NCBI RefSeq assembly: GCF_000168975.1
Contig: NZ_AAUW01000016.1
Coordinates: 1-64,000, forward strand
Origin: Roseibium aggregatum IAM 12614
GTDB taxonomy: Bacteria > Pseudomonadota > Alphaproteobacteria > Rhizobiales > Stappiaceae
Direction: 5' to 3'
Length of the DNA: 64,000 bases
Shown here: in pieces, positions 38,589 through 47,501 of the stretch
Layout of the letters: each line of letters opens with the position of its first letter
How positions within the stretch are numbered: position 1 is the first letter of the stretch
Notes under the pieces: model-generated
What the model saw: only the letters and a program-made list of their open reading frames with translations
Databases searched by the model: none
Told to the model about the DNA's origin: nothing
Made by a program: the position numbers and the translations under genes

Positions 38589-40070
38589 ATGGGCATTTTC
38601 TCGAAATCCTCGCGCCCCGGCGGTGACCAGGAGCAGCGGGTCGAGACGAGGACAGAGGCAAGCGAAGTTCAGGAAACCGTACAGGTTCCTGAAAAGAGCA
38701 ATATTGAGCATCTTTCCCCGTTTGCCCTGAAGATGCAGGAAAAGATGAACCATCTGGACGGGCTCAAGTCCCGGATCGGTGGTCTCAACCAGACCTTCGA
38801 ACAGATGGCTGCCTTCGCGGCGGAAAGCCAGACCTCCATCCGCATGATGGCCGAATACCTTGAAGGCTCCCGGACGACCGTGGAGACCGAGGTGCGGCTG
38901 AAGTCGGAAAACGCCAAGATCTCCACCGACCTGCTCGACGCGGAACACAAGGTCCGGACGCTCACCACCCAGCTGGAAGATGCCCAGGCCGAGGTGCACT
39001 CGCTGCGCAAGCGCGCGACCGAAACCCGCACCGCGCTGGAAACCGCCCGCAACGACATCGTTTCCATCCGCGACAACAACAAGAAGGTCAACGAGGAATA
39101 CCGGCTGCAGAGCGCCAAGCTGGTGGAAGCCAATTCCCAGGTGTCCGACCTCACCGGCAAGCTCAACGATCTGAAAGCCAAGTTCGAGACGCTGGAAAAA
39201 CACGCCGAGAGCCTCGGCTCCGATCTGGAAGCGGTCCGTCACCGGGAAAAGGAGCTGCAGCAGAACCTGTCTGAAAGCGCCAAGCTGCTGGAAGACGAAA
39301 TCCGCAAGAACAACCAGGTCACCAGCGAGCTGGAAGCGGTCAAGCGTGAAGTTGGCGAATTCCGCAACGACAACATCGACCTCAAATCCCATCTGGACGT
39401 TGCCAACCAGGAACTGGTCTACGCCAAGAACCGGCTTGAGGAAGAACAGCGCAAGCACGACAACGAGGTCTATGCGCTGAATGCGGAAATCGAGAACCTC
39501 TCGTCCCAGCGCCGCATCGGTGCCCAGTCGCTGCAGGAAATGGCGCGCGAGAACTCCACGCTGAAGGAACGCAGCCGCGATCTTCTCAAGCGCATGCAGG
39601 AAATCGAGCACCTGCTCGACAGCGCGCAGAAGAACCACGAAAAAGACCGCAACGAGCTGATGGCAACCACCGCCAAGCTGCGTGAACTGAATCTGCGCTA
39701 CAACTCGGCCCTGACGGACCTGAACCACCAGCGCAACCAGAACCAGAAGTACGCCGACAACCTGGAAGACCTGATCGAAGAGAACAAGCGCCTGCAGCGC
39801 TACAAGATCCAGGTCGATACCGCCAACGAGCAGATCGTCCAGTTGAAGTCGGTCATCGTGAACTATCAGATGGCAATGGAAGGCCGCGGCCCGGCAGAAG
39901 AACTCGGGCTGACCGAAGGCTACGATCCGGCTGCCGAGCTTGGGATCACCGAACCGCTGCCGGGCAAAACTGAGCCGACGGAAATCGATGACGGCGGTTC
40001 CGACGACGACGGCCCGGACGGCAACACACCGGGCGGCGGTGACGACAAGATCGTCAAGCTGCGCGACTGA
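38589..40070 (+). CDS. Large coiled-coil protein, possible cytoskeletal or scaffold protein
   Basis: 493 aa, cytosolic (no signal or membrane helix). Residues about 50-430 are nearly continuous heptad-repeat coiled coil (Leu/Glu/Lys/Gln rich, few Pro or Gly). The N-terminus is short (GIFSKSSRPGGDQEQRVETRTEASEVQETVQVPEKSNIEHL). The tail is acidic and Gly/Asp-rich (DDGGSDDDGPDGNTPGGGDDKIVKLRD). The size and layout are like crescentin-type intermediate-filament proteins or polarity scaffolds of alphaproteobacteria, but no specific homologue can be named. ATG follows a weak AGGAG-like site (CAGGAGACAGGA). Confidence 0.75.
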   Translation: MGIFSKSSRPGGDQEQRVETRTEASEVQETVQVPEKSNIEHLSPFALKMQEKMNHLDGLKSRIGGLNQTFEQMAAFAAESQTSIRMMAEYLEGSRTTVETEVRLKSENAKISTDLLDAEHKVRTLTTQLEDAQAEVHSLRKRATETRTALETARNDIVSIRDNNKKVNEEYRLQSAKLVEANSQVSDLTGKLNDLKAKFETLEKHAESLGSDLEAVRHREKELQQNLSESAKLLEDEIRKNNQVTSELEAVKREVGEFRNDNIDLKSHLDVANQELVYAKNRLEEEQRKHDNEVYALNAEIENLSSQRRIGAQSLQEMARENSTLKERSRDLLKRMQEIEHLLDSAQKNHEKDRNELMATTAKLRELNLRYNSALTDLNHQRNQNQKYADNLEDLIEENKRLQRYKIQVDTANEQIVQLKSVIVNYQMAMEGRGPAEELGLTEGYDPAAELGITEPLPGKTEPTEIDDGGSDDDGPDGNTPGGGDDKIVKLRD

Positions 40071-40130
40071 CACGGGACGCTGGGTCGACGCTTTTCCCCG
40101 ACCCATGCCCCGCCGCCAAAGTTTGGATAA

Positions 40131-40156
40131 GGCCCCGGCTTTCAAAGTCCGGGGCC
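40131..40156 (+). terminator. Terminator-like hairpin after the coiled-coil gene
   Basis: GGCCCCGG and CCGGGGCC (8 bp) with a 10-base loop follow the stop codon by 60 bp. The T tract is poor. It suggests that the sugar-transferase gene has its own transcript. Confidence 0.5.
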
Positions 40157-40178
40157 TCGTCGTTCCAGGTTAGGTATT

Positions 40179-40844
40179 GTGCAGCGTTTCCCGCCGGACC
40201 GGAGCGTTGCCCCTCAGCTTTCCCCGCATGTCGATGAATTGATGACCAAGGTAATTGCCGCAGTTTTGCTGATCCTGCTGTCGCCGCTCTTTGCCGGCAT
40301 TACCTTTCTTGTCTGGCTTACCGACCGTCAGTCACCGTTCTACATCGCGCAGAGAACCGGCCTGCGGGGCAGCACGTTTGCCATGGTGAAGTTCAGAACC
40401 ATGCGCGCCGGAACAAGCAAGGACGGCGCAATCACCGCCGTCGGCGACAGTCGCATCACGCCCGTCGGCAGGTTTTTGAGAAACACCAAGCTGGACGAAC
40501 TGCCCCAGCTTTTGAACATCCTTTGGGGGGACATGGCGTTTTTCGGACCGAGGCCGGAAGACCCGAGCATAGTCGCCCGCTACTACGATGACGAGATGCG
40601 GAAGTCGCTTCTCTTCCTGCCGGGCCTGCTCAGCCCGGGCACCCTGTGGGCCTTGAGAAACCTTCACTGGATCGACGGCGCCGCCGATACCGAGGCGGTT
40701 TATGCAAGTAAGATCCTGCCAGAAAGGCTTTCCCGCGACACCGCCTATTTCGAACGGGCTGGCGTCATCTCTCACTTTCGGCTTGCGATGACCACACTCG
40801 CCGTTCTGCTGCACCGGACAGTGTCGGCCAAACACCGGGAATAG
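40179..40844 (+). CDS. Undecaprenyl-phosphate sugar transferase (WcaJ/ExoY type)
   Basis: 221 aa bacterial sugar transferase that moves a sugar-1-phosphate to undecaprenyl phosphate, the first step of a repeat-unit glycan. One membrane helix (TKVIAAVLLILLSPLFAGITFLVWL) is followed by the catalytic domain: PFYIAQRTGLRGSTFAMVKFRTMR, DSRITPVGRFLRNTKLDELPQLLNILWGDMAFFGPRPEDP (the conserved LDELPQLLNVLKGDMSLVGPRP motif) and a C-terminal substrate loop. The start is GTG 40179 (AGG-like site) or ATG 40242. Convergent with the wecE-like gene 10 bp away. Confidence 0.9.
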   Translation: MQRFPPDRSVAPQLSPHVDELMTKVIAAVLLILLSPLFAGITFLVWLTDRQSPFYIAQRTGLRGSTFAMVKFRTMRAGTSKDGAITAVGDSRITPVGRFLRNTKLDELPQLLNILWGDMAFFGPRPEDPSIVARYYDDEMRKSLLFLPGLLSPGTLWALRNLHWIDGAADTEAVYASKILPERLSRDTAYFERAGVISHFRLAMTTLAVLLHRTVSAKHRE

Positions 40845-40853
40845 TCAGCCGCT

Positions 40854-42002
40854 TCAGCCCAGGTCCGCTTGCAGGAAGTCGCAGATCCTGGACGCTTCGC
40901 CGGTGTTCAGGTCCATGTGGACCGGCAGACGCACCAGCCGGTCCCAGGTGCGTTCCGCACCGGGACAACTGCCTGCCAGATTTTGCCCGGCGAACCGGGA
41001 AAGATGCAGCGGCTTGTAATGGGACTGCATGCCGAGCCCCAACATGGCTGAGCCCTGCAGCAGCCGTTCCGCGGTTTCCCGGTCCTGCGCGAGAAACGCA
41101 AAGGAATAGCCGTTGGCCTGCGTCCCTTTTTCCGGCCGCAGGATCTCGACCGGCAAATTCCGAAGCGCTCTTTCGTAATAAGCCCAGATCGCACGGCTTT
41201 TGAAAAGGATCTCCTTTGCATGCTCCAGTTGGCTGTAGAGCAAGGCCGCATTCAGATCCGGCATCTCGAAGCTGGAAGAGACGGAGGTCCATTCATAATG
41301 GTTCACCTCCCGCCGGGCGAATGCGGGAAAATTCGTGCCGCGCGCCAGCAGTTCCTCAACGCGCTCACGCAGACGGGGATTGCCGCTGTTCAAAACCAGC
41401 GCCCCACCGTGACCAGCGCTGATGATCTTGGTTTCGTGGAAGGAATAAGCAGCAAACAGACCGCATGTACCAACCGCCCTGCCATCCTGTTTCGTGCCGA
41501 AAGCCTGCGCAGCATCCTCGATAATGACGATGTTGTGCCGATCGCACAGATCCTTGATTGCCGCCATGGGAGCGGCGGCCCCGCCATAGTGCACCACCAC
41601 GACAGCACGCGTCCGGCTCGTCAGTCGCGCCTCCAGCGTCTCGGCTGTTACCATCATCGTTGCCGGATCGATGTCGGCCAGCACGATCCGGGTGCCCTTG
41701 CGGGCGAAGGCGGTCGCCGTTGCACAGAAAGTGAACGTGGGAACGATAACCTCGTCGTCCGGACCAAGATCCAGCGCCAGCGCCGCGACCTCCAGTGCGG
41801 ACGTGCAGGAATTGGTCAGGAACACACGGTCATGGCCCACATGCCGGCTCACCAGCGCCTTCGCCTTGCGGCTATAGCTGCCACCGGCACGCAGATGTTT
41901 GCTGCTGAGCGCCGTTGCGACCGCGTCATAGGTGGCGGGCGGAATGTGGGTCGTATGAAAACGGATCGGCTGAGATGCCACCGCGACCGGCAGGTCCAGC
42001 AT
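40854..42002 (-). CDS. WecE-like dTDP-4-amino-4,6-dideoxy sugar aminotransferase
   Basis: 382 aa DegT/DnrJ/EryC1/StrS enzyme. The PLP lysine is in SFHETKIISAGHGGAL; other motifs are FTFCATATAF, ADIDPATMMV, VHYGGAAAPM, EDAAQAFGT and the C-terminal RLPVHMDL. It transaminates a 4-keto-6-deoxy sugar, in line with WecE (RffA). It begins with ATG at 42002, one base inside the stop codon of the dehydratase-like gene, so the two genes are translationally coupled. It likely acts after that enzyme in dTDP-sugar synthesis. Confidence 0.9.
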   Translation of the reverse strand: MLDLPVAVASQPIRFHTTHIPPATYDAVATALSSKHLRAGGSYSRKAKALVSRHVGHDRVFLTNSCTSALEVAALALDLGPDDEVIVPTFTFCATATAFARKGTRIVLADIDPATMMVTAETLEARLTSRTRAVVVVHYGGAAAPMAAIKDLCDRHNIVIIEDAAQAFGTKQDGRAVGTCGLFAAYSFHETKIISAGHGGALVLNSGNPRLRERVEELLARGTNFPAFARREVNHYEWTSVSSSFEMPDLNAALLYSQLEHAKEILFKSRAIWAYYERALRNLPVEILRPEKGTQANGYSFAFLAQDRETAERLLQGSAMLGLGMQSHYKPLHLSRFAGQNLAGSCPGAERTWDRLVRLPVHMDLNTGEASRICDFLQADLG

Positions 42003-43006
42003 CAGAAGCGGTCCTCATCGGCAAAGCGGCGGACGCGGGAGCGCATGTCCCGACAGATCGCACGCAGTTCCTGATCGACCGAGCTCTTCTGGCGGTATCC
42101 AAGCGAGCGCAACCGGCTGTCGTCGATCCGATAGGCCAGGTCGTTGGTCTCACGGTCCGGAATGAAATGCAGGCCGGTGGAAACACCCGTTACGTCGGAC
42201 ACCCGGCGGGCAACCTCAAGCACCGACAGATCTTCCTCCCCGGAGATGTTGAAGATCTCGAGCGGCTGTTCGTCCTGTGTGTTGAGCAGGAGGCCGATCG
42301 CGGCGGCAAGATCGCCTGCGGGCAGGAAACTGCGCTCCTGGGCTCCGGTGCCTTCGATCGTCAACCGCTGCCCCTTCAACGCCTGCATGACGAACCGCGG
42401 AAACAGTTTTTCCGGGTTCTGCCCGGTGCCGACGGCATTGGTCGGCCGCAGGATGGTCGACCGCAACCCGCTCTGCGCCGCCATCATGACGGCTTCCTCG
42501 GCCATGGCCTTGGAAGTCGCGTAAGGGGTCGTCGGCCGCAAGGGAGCCGTTTCGCGCACCTCGTCCAGCGCAGGACCGTAGACCTCGTCCGTGCTGATGT
42601 GAATAAAATGCTTCACACCGGCGTCCAGGGCCGCATTCAAGAGCACCTCAGTGCCGGTCACATTGACGTCGAAAAAGAGTTCCGGAGCGGTAAAAGACCG
42701 GGGCACATGGGTTTCCGCCGCCAGATGGATCACGGCATCGCAATCATGCAGCGCCGCTGCCACGTCGATCGGCGAGCGGATATCGCCGCGTATGACCGGC
42801 AAGTCGCCCGCGTCTCCGACGGGCGCCAGACGCCGAAAATCGGCCGCGTATGATACGCGGTCGAGGATCACCGTCTCGGCGACATTTGCCATCCGGGCGA
42901 CACGCTTGAAAACCTTCGACCCGATAAAACCCAGGCCTCCGGTGACAACGATCTTGCGAAAGGAAATGTTCTGTTTCGGAGCAATTGTTCTTGCGCAACG
43001 TTCCAT
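42002..43006 (-). CDS. dTDP-glucose 4,6-dehydratase-like NAD-dependent epimerase/dehydratase
   Basis: 334 aa short-chain extended-fold enzyme. NAD-binding GGLGFIGSKVFKR, acidic loop DRVSYAADFRRL, then HLAAETHVPRSFTAPELFFDVNVTG, catalytic STDEVYG and YATSK (Tyr and Lys conserved). These match RfbB/RmlB, which forms dTDP-4-keto-6-deoxyglucose. ATG 43006 starts near the domain edge; the frame runs further upstream without a ribosome site. Operon with the WecE-like gene. Confidence 0.85.
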   Translation of the reverse strand: MERCARTIAPKQNISFRKIVVTGGLGFIGSKVFKRVARMANVAETVILDRVSYAADFRRLAPVGDAGDLPVIRGDIRSPIDVAAALHDCDAVIHLAAETHVPRSFTAPELFFDVNVTGTEVLLNAALDAGVKHFIHISTDEVYGPALDEVRETAPLRPTTPYATSKAMAEEAVMMAAQSGLRSTILRPTNAVGTGQNPEKLFPRFVMQALKGQRLTIEGTGAQERSFLPAGDLAAAIGLLLNTQDEQPLEIFNISGEEDLSVLEVARRVSDVTGVSTGLHFIPDRETNDLAYRIDDSRLRSLGYRQKSSVDQELRAICRDMRSRVRRFADEDRF

Positions 43007-43198
43007 ATTGGCACGAATCCTGATGTCTGCAGCACTTGAGTGCATCATCAGCAGAATTCATGCCAGCCGCTGTCGGCAAGATGGTGTGCAAAAGTTGGAA
43101 ACAGCCAGGCAAGTGCCGCTTGGCAGGCGACAATCTTGCCCGTAACAGTCAGGCTCGTAGCAGTCTGGCCGGTAAAAGAGCATCACCAGCCTGCGACG

Positions 43199-43501
43199 TC
43201 ACTCCGGCTCTACGGTGAACTGCAGCGGATAACCCAGTCGAACCGCAGCATCGATGGCGCGTGTGGCTTTGGTCTCTGCGACGTCCCTTGGATAAACGGA
43301 GACGACGCAGACGCCCTTCTGGTGCGCGGTCATCATCACGACTTCCGCCTGAGACTCGTCCAGACGGAATTCCGCCTTCAGGATCAGGACGACAAATTCC
43401 CGCGGCGTGTAATCGTCGTTCAGCAGCATGACCTTGTAGAGCTTCGGCCGCTGTACTTTCGTCTTTTGCTTCAGTTTCGGTTTGAAATCGATCTCACTCA
43501 T
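43199..43501 (-). CDS. clpS: ClpS adaptor protein (N-end rule)
   Basis: 100 aa. Binds proteins with destabilising N-terminal residues and passes them to ClpAP. The signature LYKVMLLNDDYTPREFVVLIL, AEVVMMTAHQKGVCVVSVYPRDVAETKA matches ClpS, including the ligand-pocket Asn-Asp and the Met/His contacts. Residues before MSEIDF are not part of the protein. No clpA gene is adjacent, so it is probably the separate ClpS2 copy known in rhizobia. No clear ribosome site; codons upstream are non-coding in style. Confidence 0.92.
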   Translation of the reverse strand: MSEIDFKPKLKQKTKVQRPKLYKVMLLNDDYTPREFVVLILKAEFRLDESQAEVVMMTAHQKGVCVVSVYPRDVAETKATRAIDAAVRLGYPLQFTVEPE

Positions 43502-43925
43502 GACAATCGTCCAAGCTGACGCTTTAGGGTCCGCACGATGCGGTCTCACCTGATAAATGGAAAATGTGCCGGTTATTCCTCCGGCGACGTGCTTGCGGAC
43601 CTGTTCAGCTCCCGATGCAATCATCTGACATGACGCAGCGTCCACAGTCGGCCCTTGCTTTACCCCACTATACTGCATCGCGAAATCGAAGAAAACATGA
43701 CAGCCGGAAATCTTGCGATCACAAAGCGGAAATAAGCGCCAGCAAGACGCCCGACGACGATCGTCTGCCGGCGGCGCTCCAGATCTCTCCGTGAAGCCAA
43801 GGTGACCAGGAGCGCCTGCCGACCGCAACCATCAACGAAGGCGGGGGCCACTAATCCGGCAGCAATGTTCCCTCGTAGAGAGTTTGTGGCTGGGCCCCAT
43901 GAGATGGTTTTCGGAGGATGGTTCG
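43502..43925. other. Intergenic region, nothing recognised
   Basis: About 420 bases between clpS and the chalcone-isomerase-like gene. It carries only frames without starts or proteins. Divergent promoters are expected but not located. Confidence 0.35.
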
Positions 43926-44489
43926 ATGGTTCTTCAATTGACGACACACAGGTTTCGGTGGCACGGATTTGCCGCCGCGCTGCTCCTGGCTTTGACCGTG
44001 ACCCTACCGGCTGGCCCCGCTCTTGCCGATCTCGGCTCGGCAGCCAGGCTGATGCCCTCGCCAGAGCTGGTCGGCAAGGGAAGAATGACCTTCCTCGGGT
44101 TCAAGGTGTTCGACGCCGAACTTTACGCCCCAGAGGGCAACTACAGCCCTGCGGCGCCTTTCGCCCTGAAGCTGACCTATCTGCGAAGCTTCAAGGGCAA
44201 GCAGATTGCCGAAAGCTCGGTCAAGGAAATCCGGCGATTGGGGGGCGTTTCGAACGCGCAACTGGCAAAGTGGCAAGCTCAGATGGAAGCCATCTTCCCG
44301 AGTGTGACGCCCGGCCAGTCCATCACGGGTGTCCGCACCGGCAGCGGTCATGCCGAGTTCTACCTCGGCAACAGGAAGCTTGGCACCATCACCGATCCGG
44401 CCTTCACAAAGAAGTTCTTCTCGATCTGGCTGGGCGGCAACACGCGTAATCCGCAGCTACGTGCAAAGCTGGTCGGGTCCGGTTCGTGA
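43926..44489 (+). CDS. Chalcone-isomerase-like periplasmic protein
   Basis: 187 aa. A signal peptide (RWHGFAAALLLALTVTLPAGPALA) precedes a chalcone_3 domain: GKGRMTFLGFKVFDAELYAPEG, ALKLTYLRSFKGKQIAESSVKEIRRLG and VRTGSGHAEFYLGNRKLGTI, DPAFTKKFFSIWLG. Bacterial members are lipid-binding proteins rather than true isomerases. GGAGG stands 8 bases before ATG 43926. The stop overlaps the start (GTGA) of the MFS gene, so they form an operon. Confidence 0.85.
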   Translation: MVLQLTTHRFRWHGFAAALLLALTVTLPAGPALADLGSAARLMPSPELVGKGRMTFLGFKVFDAELYAPEGNYSPAAPFALKLTYLRSFKGKQIAESSVKEIRRLGGVSNAQLAKWQAQMEAIFPSVTPGQSITGVRTGSGHAEFYLGNRKLGTITDPAFTKKFFSIWLGGNTRNPQLRAKLVGSGS

Positions 44490-45811
44490 CGCCACGCTCG
44501 TCGGGCATCGAAACGACACATCGGCAAGAGGAAGACGACGCCGGAAGCGTGACGCTTTCCAGCCTGGCTACCTATGGGGCGATGGCATTTCCCCTCGCCT
44601 TTGCCGGTTTGCCGATCTACCTCCACGCCCCGGACTTTTATGCCGTCACATTGCAGCAGCCGGTTGCGACGCTCGGCGCCATTCTTCTTTTCCTGCGCCT
44701 GTTCGATGCTGTTCAGGATCCCTTCATCGGCAGCCTCAGTGACCGGTTTCACCATGTGCGCGGCGCGGTGCTCGCATTCGGAGCGATGATGCTCGGTGCA
44801 GGCTTCTGGATGCTGTTTCATCCCCTGGAAGCTGCCCCCCTGGTCTGGTTCGCCGCTTCCGTGCTCATCTGCACCACCGGATTTTCGATCGTCACGATCA
44901 ACTATCAGACCCTTGGCGGCCTCTGGAAAATCAGCGCTTCCAACAGAACCCCGGTGACGGCAGCGCGCGAAGGCTTCGGGCTTGCCGGCCTTCTGGTCGC
45001 ATCCGTCTTGCCTGCCGCCCTGGCAACCCTGACCGGCCTTGAAACAGCCTTTCTCTATGTCACGCTCGGCTACCTGCCACTCTTGGCGGTCTCACTATGG
45101 TTGCTGCTGCGCTGGATGCGATCGGTGTCGCTTGAAACGCCGCAAACGGACACTCCGGTGATGGGGTGGTGGGCCCTTCTTCGGAACCGCTGGCGGCGTC
45201 TGTTCTTCGGTCTTCTGTTTCTCAATATTTTCGCCAGCGCCATTCCCGCCGTCCTGGTGATGGTCTTCATCCGCGACCGGCTCGGCGCTGAAAGTTACAC
45301 AGGCCTGTTTTTGCTTGTTTACTTTCTCTCCGGCGTGATCTCCATGCCGCTCTGGACCCGGCTTGCCCGCAGCTTCGGGAAGGTTCGGGCATGGCAGATA
45401 TCGCTTGCCGTCGCCATCCTCACCTTCTGCTGGGCAGCGCTGCTTCAAGAGGGCGACCTGATAGCCTATGGCCTTGTGTGCGCGCTCTCCGGCCTGGCAC
45501 TTGGCGCCGACCTGGCCCTGCCCCCCGCCATTCTGGCCGACCACATCGATGAAGACCGGCGTCAGGGGGAAGCCTCACGCCTGTTTGCGGTCATGGCGTT
45601 TCTGTCCAAATCCGCCCTGGCGCTGGCAACAGGCATTGCCCTGCCGCTGCTCGGCCTGTTCGGATACCAGCCCGGCATCGAAATGACGGCGGAGCTGAAT
45701 TTCATGCTCAGCGTCACTTATGCAGCCTTGCCATGCGTGCTGAAGCTGTTCGCCCTGTGCGGACTTTTACTGTACGAAAAAGACCTTGCTCTCAACCGAT
45801 CCGCCGTGTGA
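44486..45811 (+). CDS. MFS transporter (MFS_2/GPH-like)
   Basis: 441 aa with about 12 helices. The loop FLRLFDAVQDPFIGSLSDRF is the conserved GPH motif, followed by GAMMLGAGFWMLFHP and the second-half repeat WTRLARSFGKVRAWQISLAV. It starts with GTG inside the upstream stop. Known alphaproteobacteria pair this type of carrier with a chalcone-isomerase-like protein, possibly for membrane lipid or pigment handling. The substrate is unknown. Confidence 0.85.
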   Translation: MTPRSSGIETTHRQEEDDAGSVTLSSLATYGAMAFPLAFAGLPIYLHAPDFYAVTLQQPVATLGAILLFLRLFDAVQDPFIGSLSDRFHHVRGAVLAFGAMMLGAGFWMLFHPLEAAPLVWFAASVLICTTGFSIVTINYQTLGGLWKISASNRTPVTAAREGFGLAGLLVASVLPAALATLTGLETAFLYVTLGYLPLLAVSLWLLLRWMRSVSLETPQTDTPVMGWWALLRNRWRRLFFGLLFLNIFASAIPAVLVMVFIRDRLGAESYTGLFLLVYFLSGVISMPLWTRLARSFGKVRAWQISLAVAILTFCWAALLQEGDLIAYGLVCALSGLALGADLALPPAILADHIDEDRRQGEASRLFAVMAFLSKSALALATGIALPLLGLFGYQPGIEMTAELNFMLSVTYAALPCVLKLFALCGLLLYEKDLALNRSAV

Positions 45812-45862
45812 CGCTGAGCTTGTCATTACCCTTGCCGGAACGATGCAGCACCTTCTGAAGAC

Positions 45863-46213
45863 ATGACCCTACGCCCGCCTCAGTTGATCAGCCCTGCCGA
45901 CAAGGACCCGCTCGCGGCAGCGCTCGAGAACGAAGTCCTCAACGAGAAGGCCTCCACACTTTCCCGGCTTACCAAAAAGCTGGAAAAGGCTCTCGCCGAT
46001 CTGAAGTCGGCGGAAGAAGCTCCTGACACGGACACCGAAACGCTTCAAAACCGGCTTGCCGAGGCCGGTGAAGCGCTCTGGCATGTCACCATCCAGCGGG
46101 AATTGTGCGGCTTGCGGCAACACAGGGCCTTCTATGATTTCCTGGCCGTTCCGAAGGCGGTTCGCCTACGCATGGGACCTGCTGCGGCCTTCCGTCCGAA
46201 GCCGGTCTCCTGA
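45863..46213 (+). CDS. Conserved hypothetical protein (DUF6665-like)
   Basis: 116 aa, soluble and helical. It reads DPLAAALENEVLNEKASTLSRLTKKLEKALADLK and then EAGEALWHVTIQRELCGLRQHRAFYDFLAVPKAVRLRMG. This arrangement resembles small Hyphomicrobiales proteins of the DUF6665 type; the memory-based match is moderate. ATG 45863 lies 51 bp after the MFS stop. Function unknown. Confidence 0.6.
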   Translation: MTLRPPQLISPADKDPLAAALENEVLNEKASTLSRLTKKLEKALADLKSAEEAPDTDTETLQNRLAEAGEALWHVTIQRELCGLRQHRAFYDFLAVPKAVRLRMGPAAAFRPKPVS

Positions 46214-46437
46214 CAATCCGCAGGCCTGTGACCCGCATCACTTCTTTGTTGATGTCCCTGCCCTAGAGACAGGAACCGGTTGCATCTTCGATGCTGCAGT
46301 GGTTTTTTCTGGGGGCTTTTTGCAAGATGAGTTATTTACAGTCACATCCGGCGAGCTATGTGAAACAGCTAAAGTTCGCAGGAATGACCGCATTTGGTCG
46401 GCAAGAAACACAAGATAAAGCCAGGCGCAGAAAAATT

Positions 46438-47442
46438 ATGGTGTGCAGGAAGACCCGTCATCTCGGCCAAATTTCCAGACTGATGACTGGATACCTGATT
46501 TTTGGTCTGCTTCTGGCACCCCTGGCGCTGCCGCTTGCGACAAGCACGACCGTGCAAGCGCAGTCGGTGCGGGTGGTTCCGGAAGGAAACCGGCTCAAGA
46601 ACCAGCCGAAGATCCCCTACGCGTCCTCGCGCCGCACTGCCGCCTCGAAGTCATCCTATGATGCCAAGTTCGACAAGGTTCTGGCTGTTCTGAGACGTGA
46701 CCGCCGTCTGATGGGGTCCATCAAGCGTGTGTCCGCGCGCTACGGCATCGACCCGATCCACATCATCGGCGCTATCGTCGGCGAGCATACCTACAATTAT
46801 GACACGCTCGACAGTGCGCAATCCTATTATGTGAAGGCTCTGTCCTATGCAGGCATCCGCTTCGACTTCGAACTGAACGGAGAGCATGTCGACACCTTTG
46901 TCGAACGTCCGCAGTTCGAGCGCTGCCGCAAGGACCACATCCAGAAAAGTTCGGACCGCATGTGGTCCTGCTACGAGAACGTCTGGAACAGCAAGTTTCG
47001 CGGTCGGGCGGTCGACGGCGTGCGCTATCCGAGAAAGAACTTCAACGAAGCCTTCTTTCAGCCGCTCTATTCCGGCCAGAGTTTCGGCCTTGGCCAGTTG
47101 AGCCCCCTCACCGTGCTCAAGATGACGGACAAGGTTGCCAGAACAAGCAACTTCCGCAAGCTGACCGCCGCAGATTCAGAAGCTGTCTACAAGGCGACCA
47201 TGGACCCCAATATCTCGCTGCACTACATGGCCGCCATCATTCAGGACTCCATCGCCGCCTACAAATCCGTCGGCAAGGTGGACATTTCGAAGAACCCCGG
47301 CCTGACCGCAACGCTCTACAATCTCGGAGACCCCTGGGACCGGGCCGCGAAGTTCCGCCGCAGCGGCCAGAGCTGGCCGCAGGAAAACTACTACGGCTGG
47401 CTGGTCAACGACCGCATCGACGACCTGAGAGCCCTGCTCTGA
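46438..47442 (+). CDS. DUF1402 family exported protein
   Basis: 334 aa with an N-terminal helix/signal (TGYLIFGLLLAPLALPLATSTTVQA). The domain (FDKVLAVLRRDRRLMGSIKRVSARYGIDPIHIIGAIVGEHTYNYDTLDSAQSYYVKALSYAG, then GQSFGLGQLSPLTVLKMTD) is DUF1402, which has a lysozyme-like (soluble transglycosylase) fold with a catalytic glutamate, likely in VGEHTYNY. It may cut peptidoglycan. ATG 46438 is chosen near the domain start; the frame opens further 5' without a ribosome site. Confidence 0.82.
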   Translation: MVCRKTRHLGQISRLMTGYLIFGLLLAPLALPLATSTTVQAQSVRVVPEGNRLKNQPKIPYASSRRTAASKSSYDAKFDKVLAVLRRDRRLMGSIKRVSARYGIDPIHIIGAIVGEHTYNYDTLDSAQSYYVKALSYAGIRFDFELNGEHVDTFVERPQFERCRKDHIQKSSDRMWSCYENVWNSKFRGRAVDGVRYPRKNFNEAFFQPLYSGQSFGLGQLSPLTVLKMTDKVARTSNFRKLTAADSEAVYKATMDPNISLHYMAAIIQDSIAAYKSVGKVDISKNPGLTATLYNLGDPWDRAAKFRRSGQSWPQENYYGWLVNDRIDDLRALL

Positions 47443-47501
47443 CGGCTCTGGTCGCCTGAGCGGACGTTCCGTCAGCGCAGTTCCGGCCGCCTGTCTCCGC
47501 C

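Noticed and set aside
38532..40145. A 537-aa minus-strand open frame over the coiled-coil gene
   Set aside because: The plus-strand frame has heptad repeats and a plausible start; the opposite frame has none of these.
43502..43828. In-frame N-terminal extension of ClpS by 109 residues
   Set aside because: The extra part has no ClpS similarity and ClpS proteins are about 100 aa.
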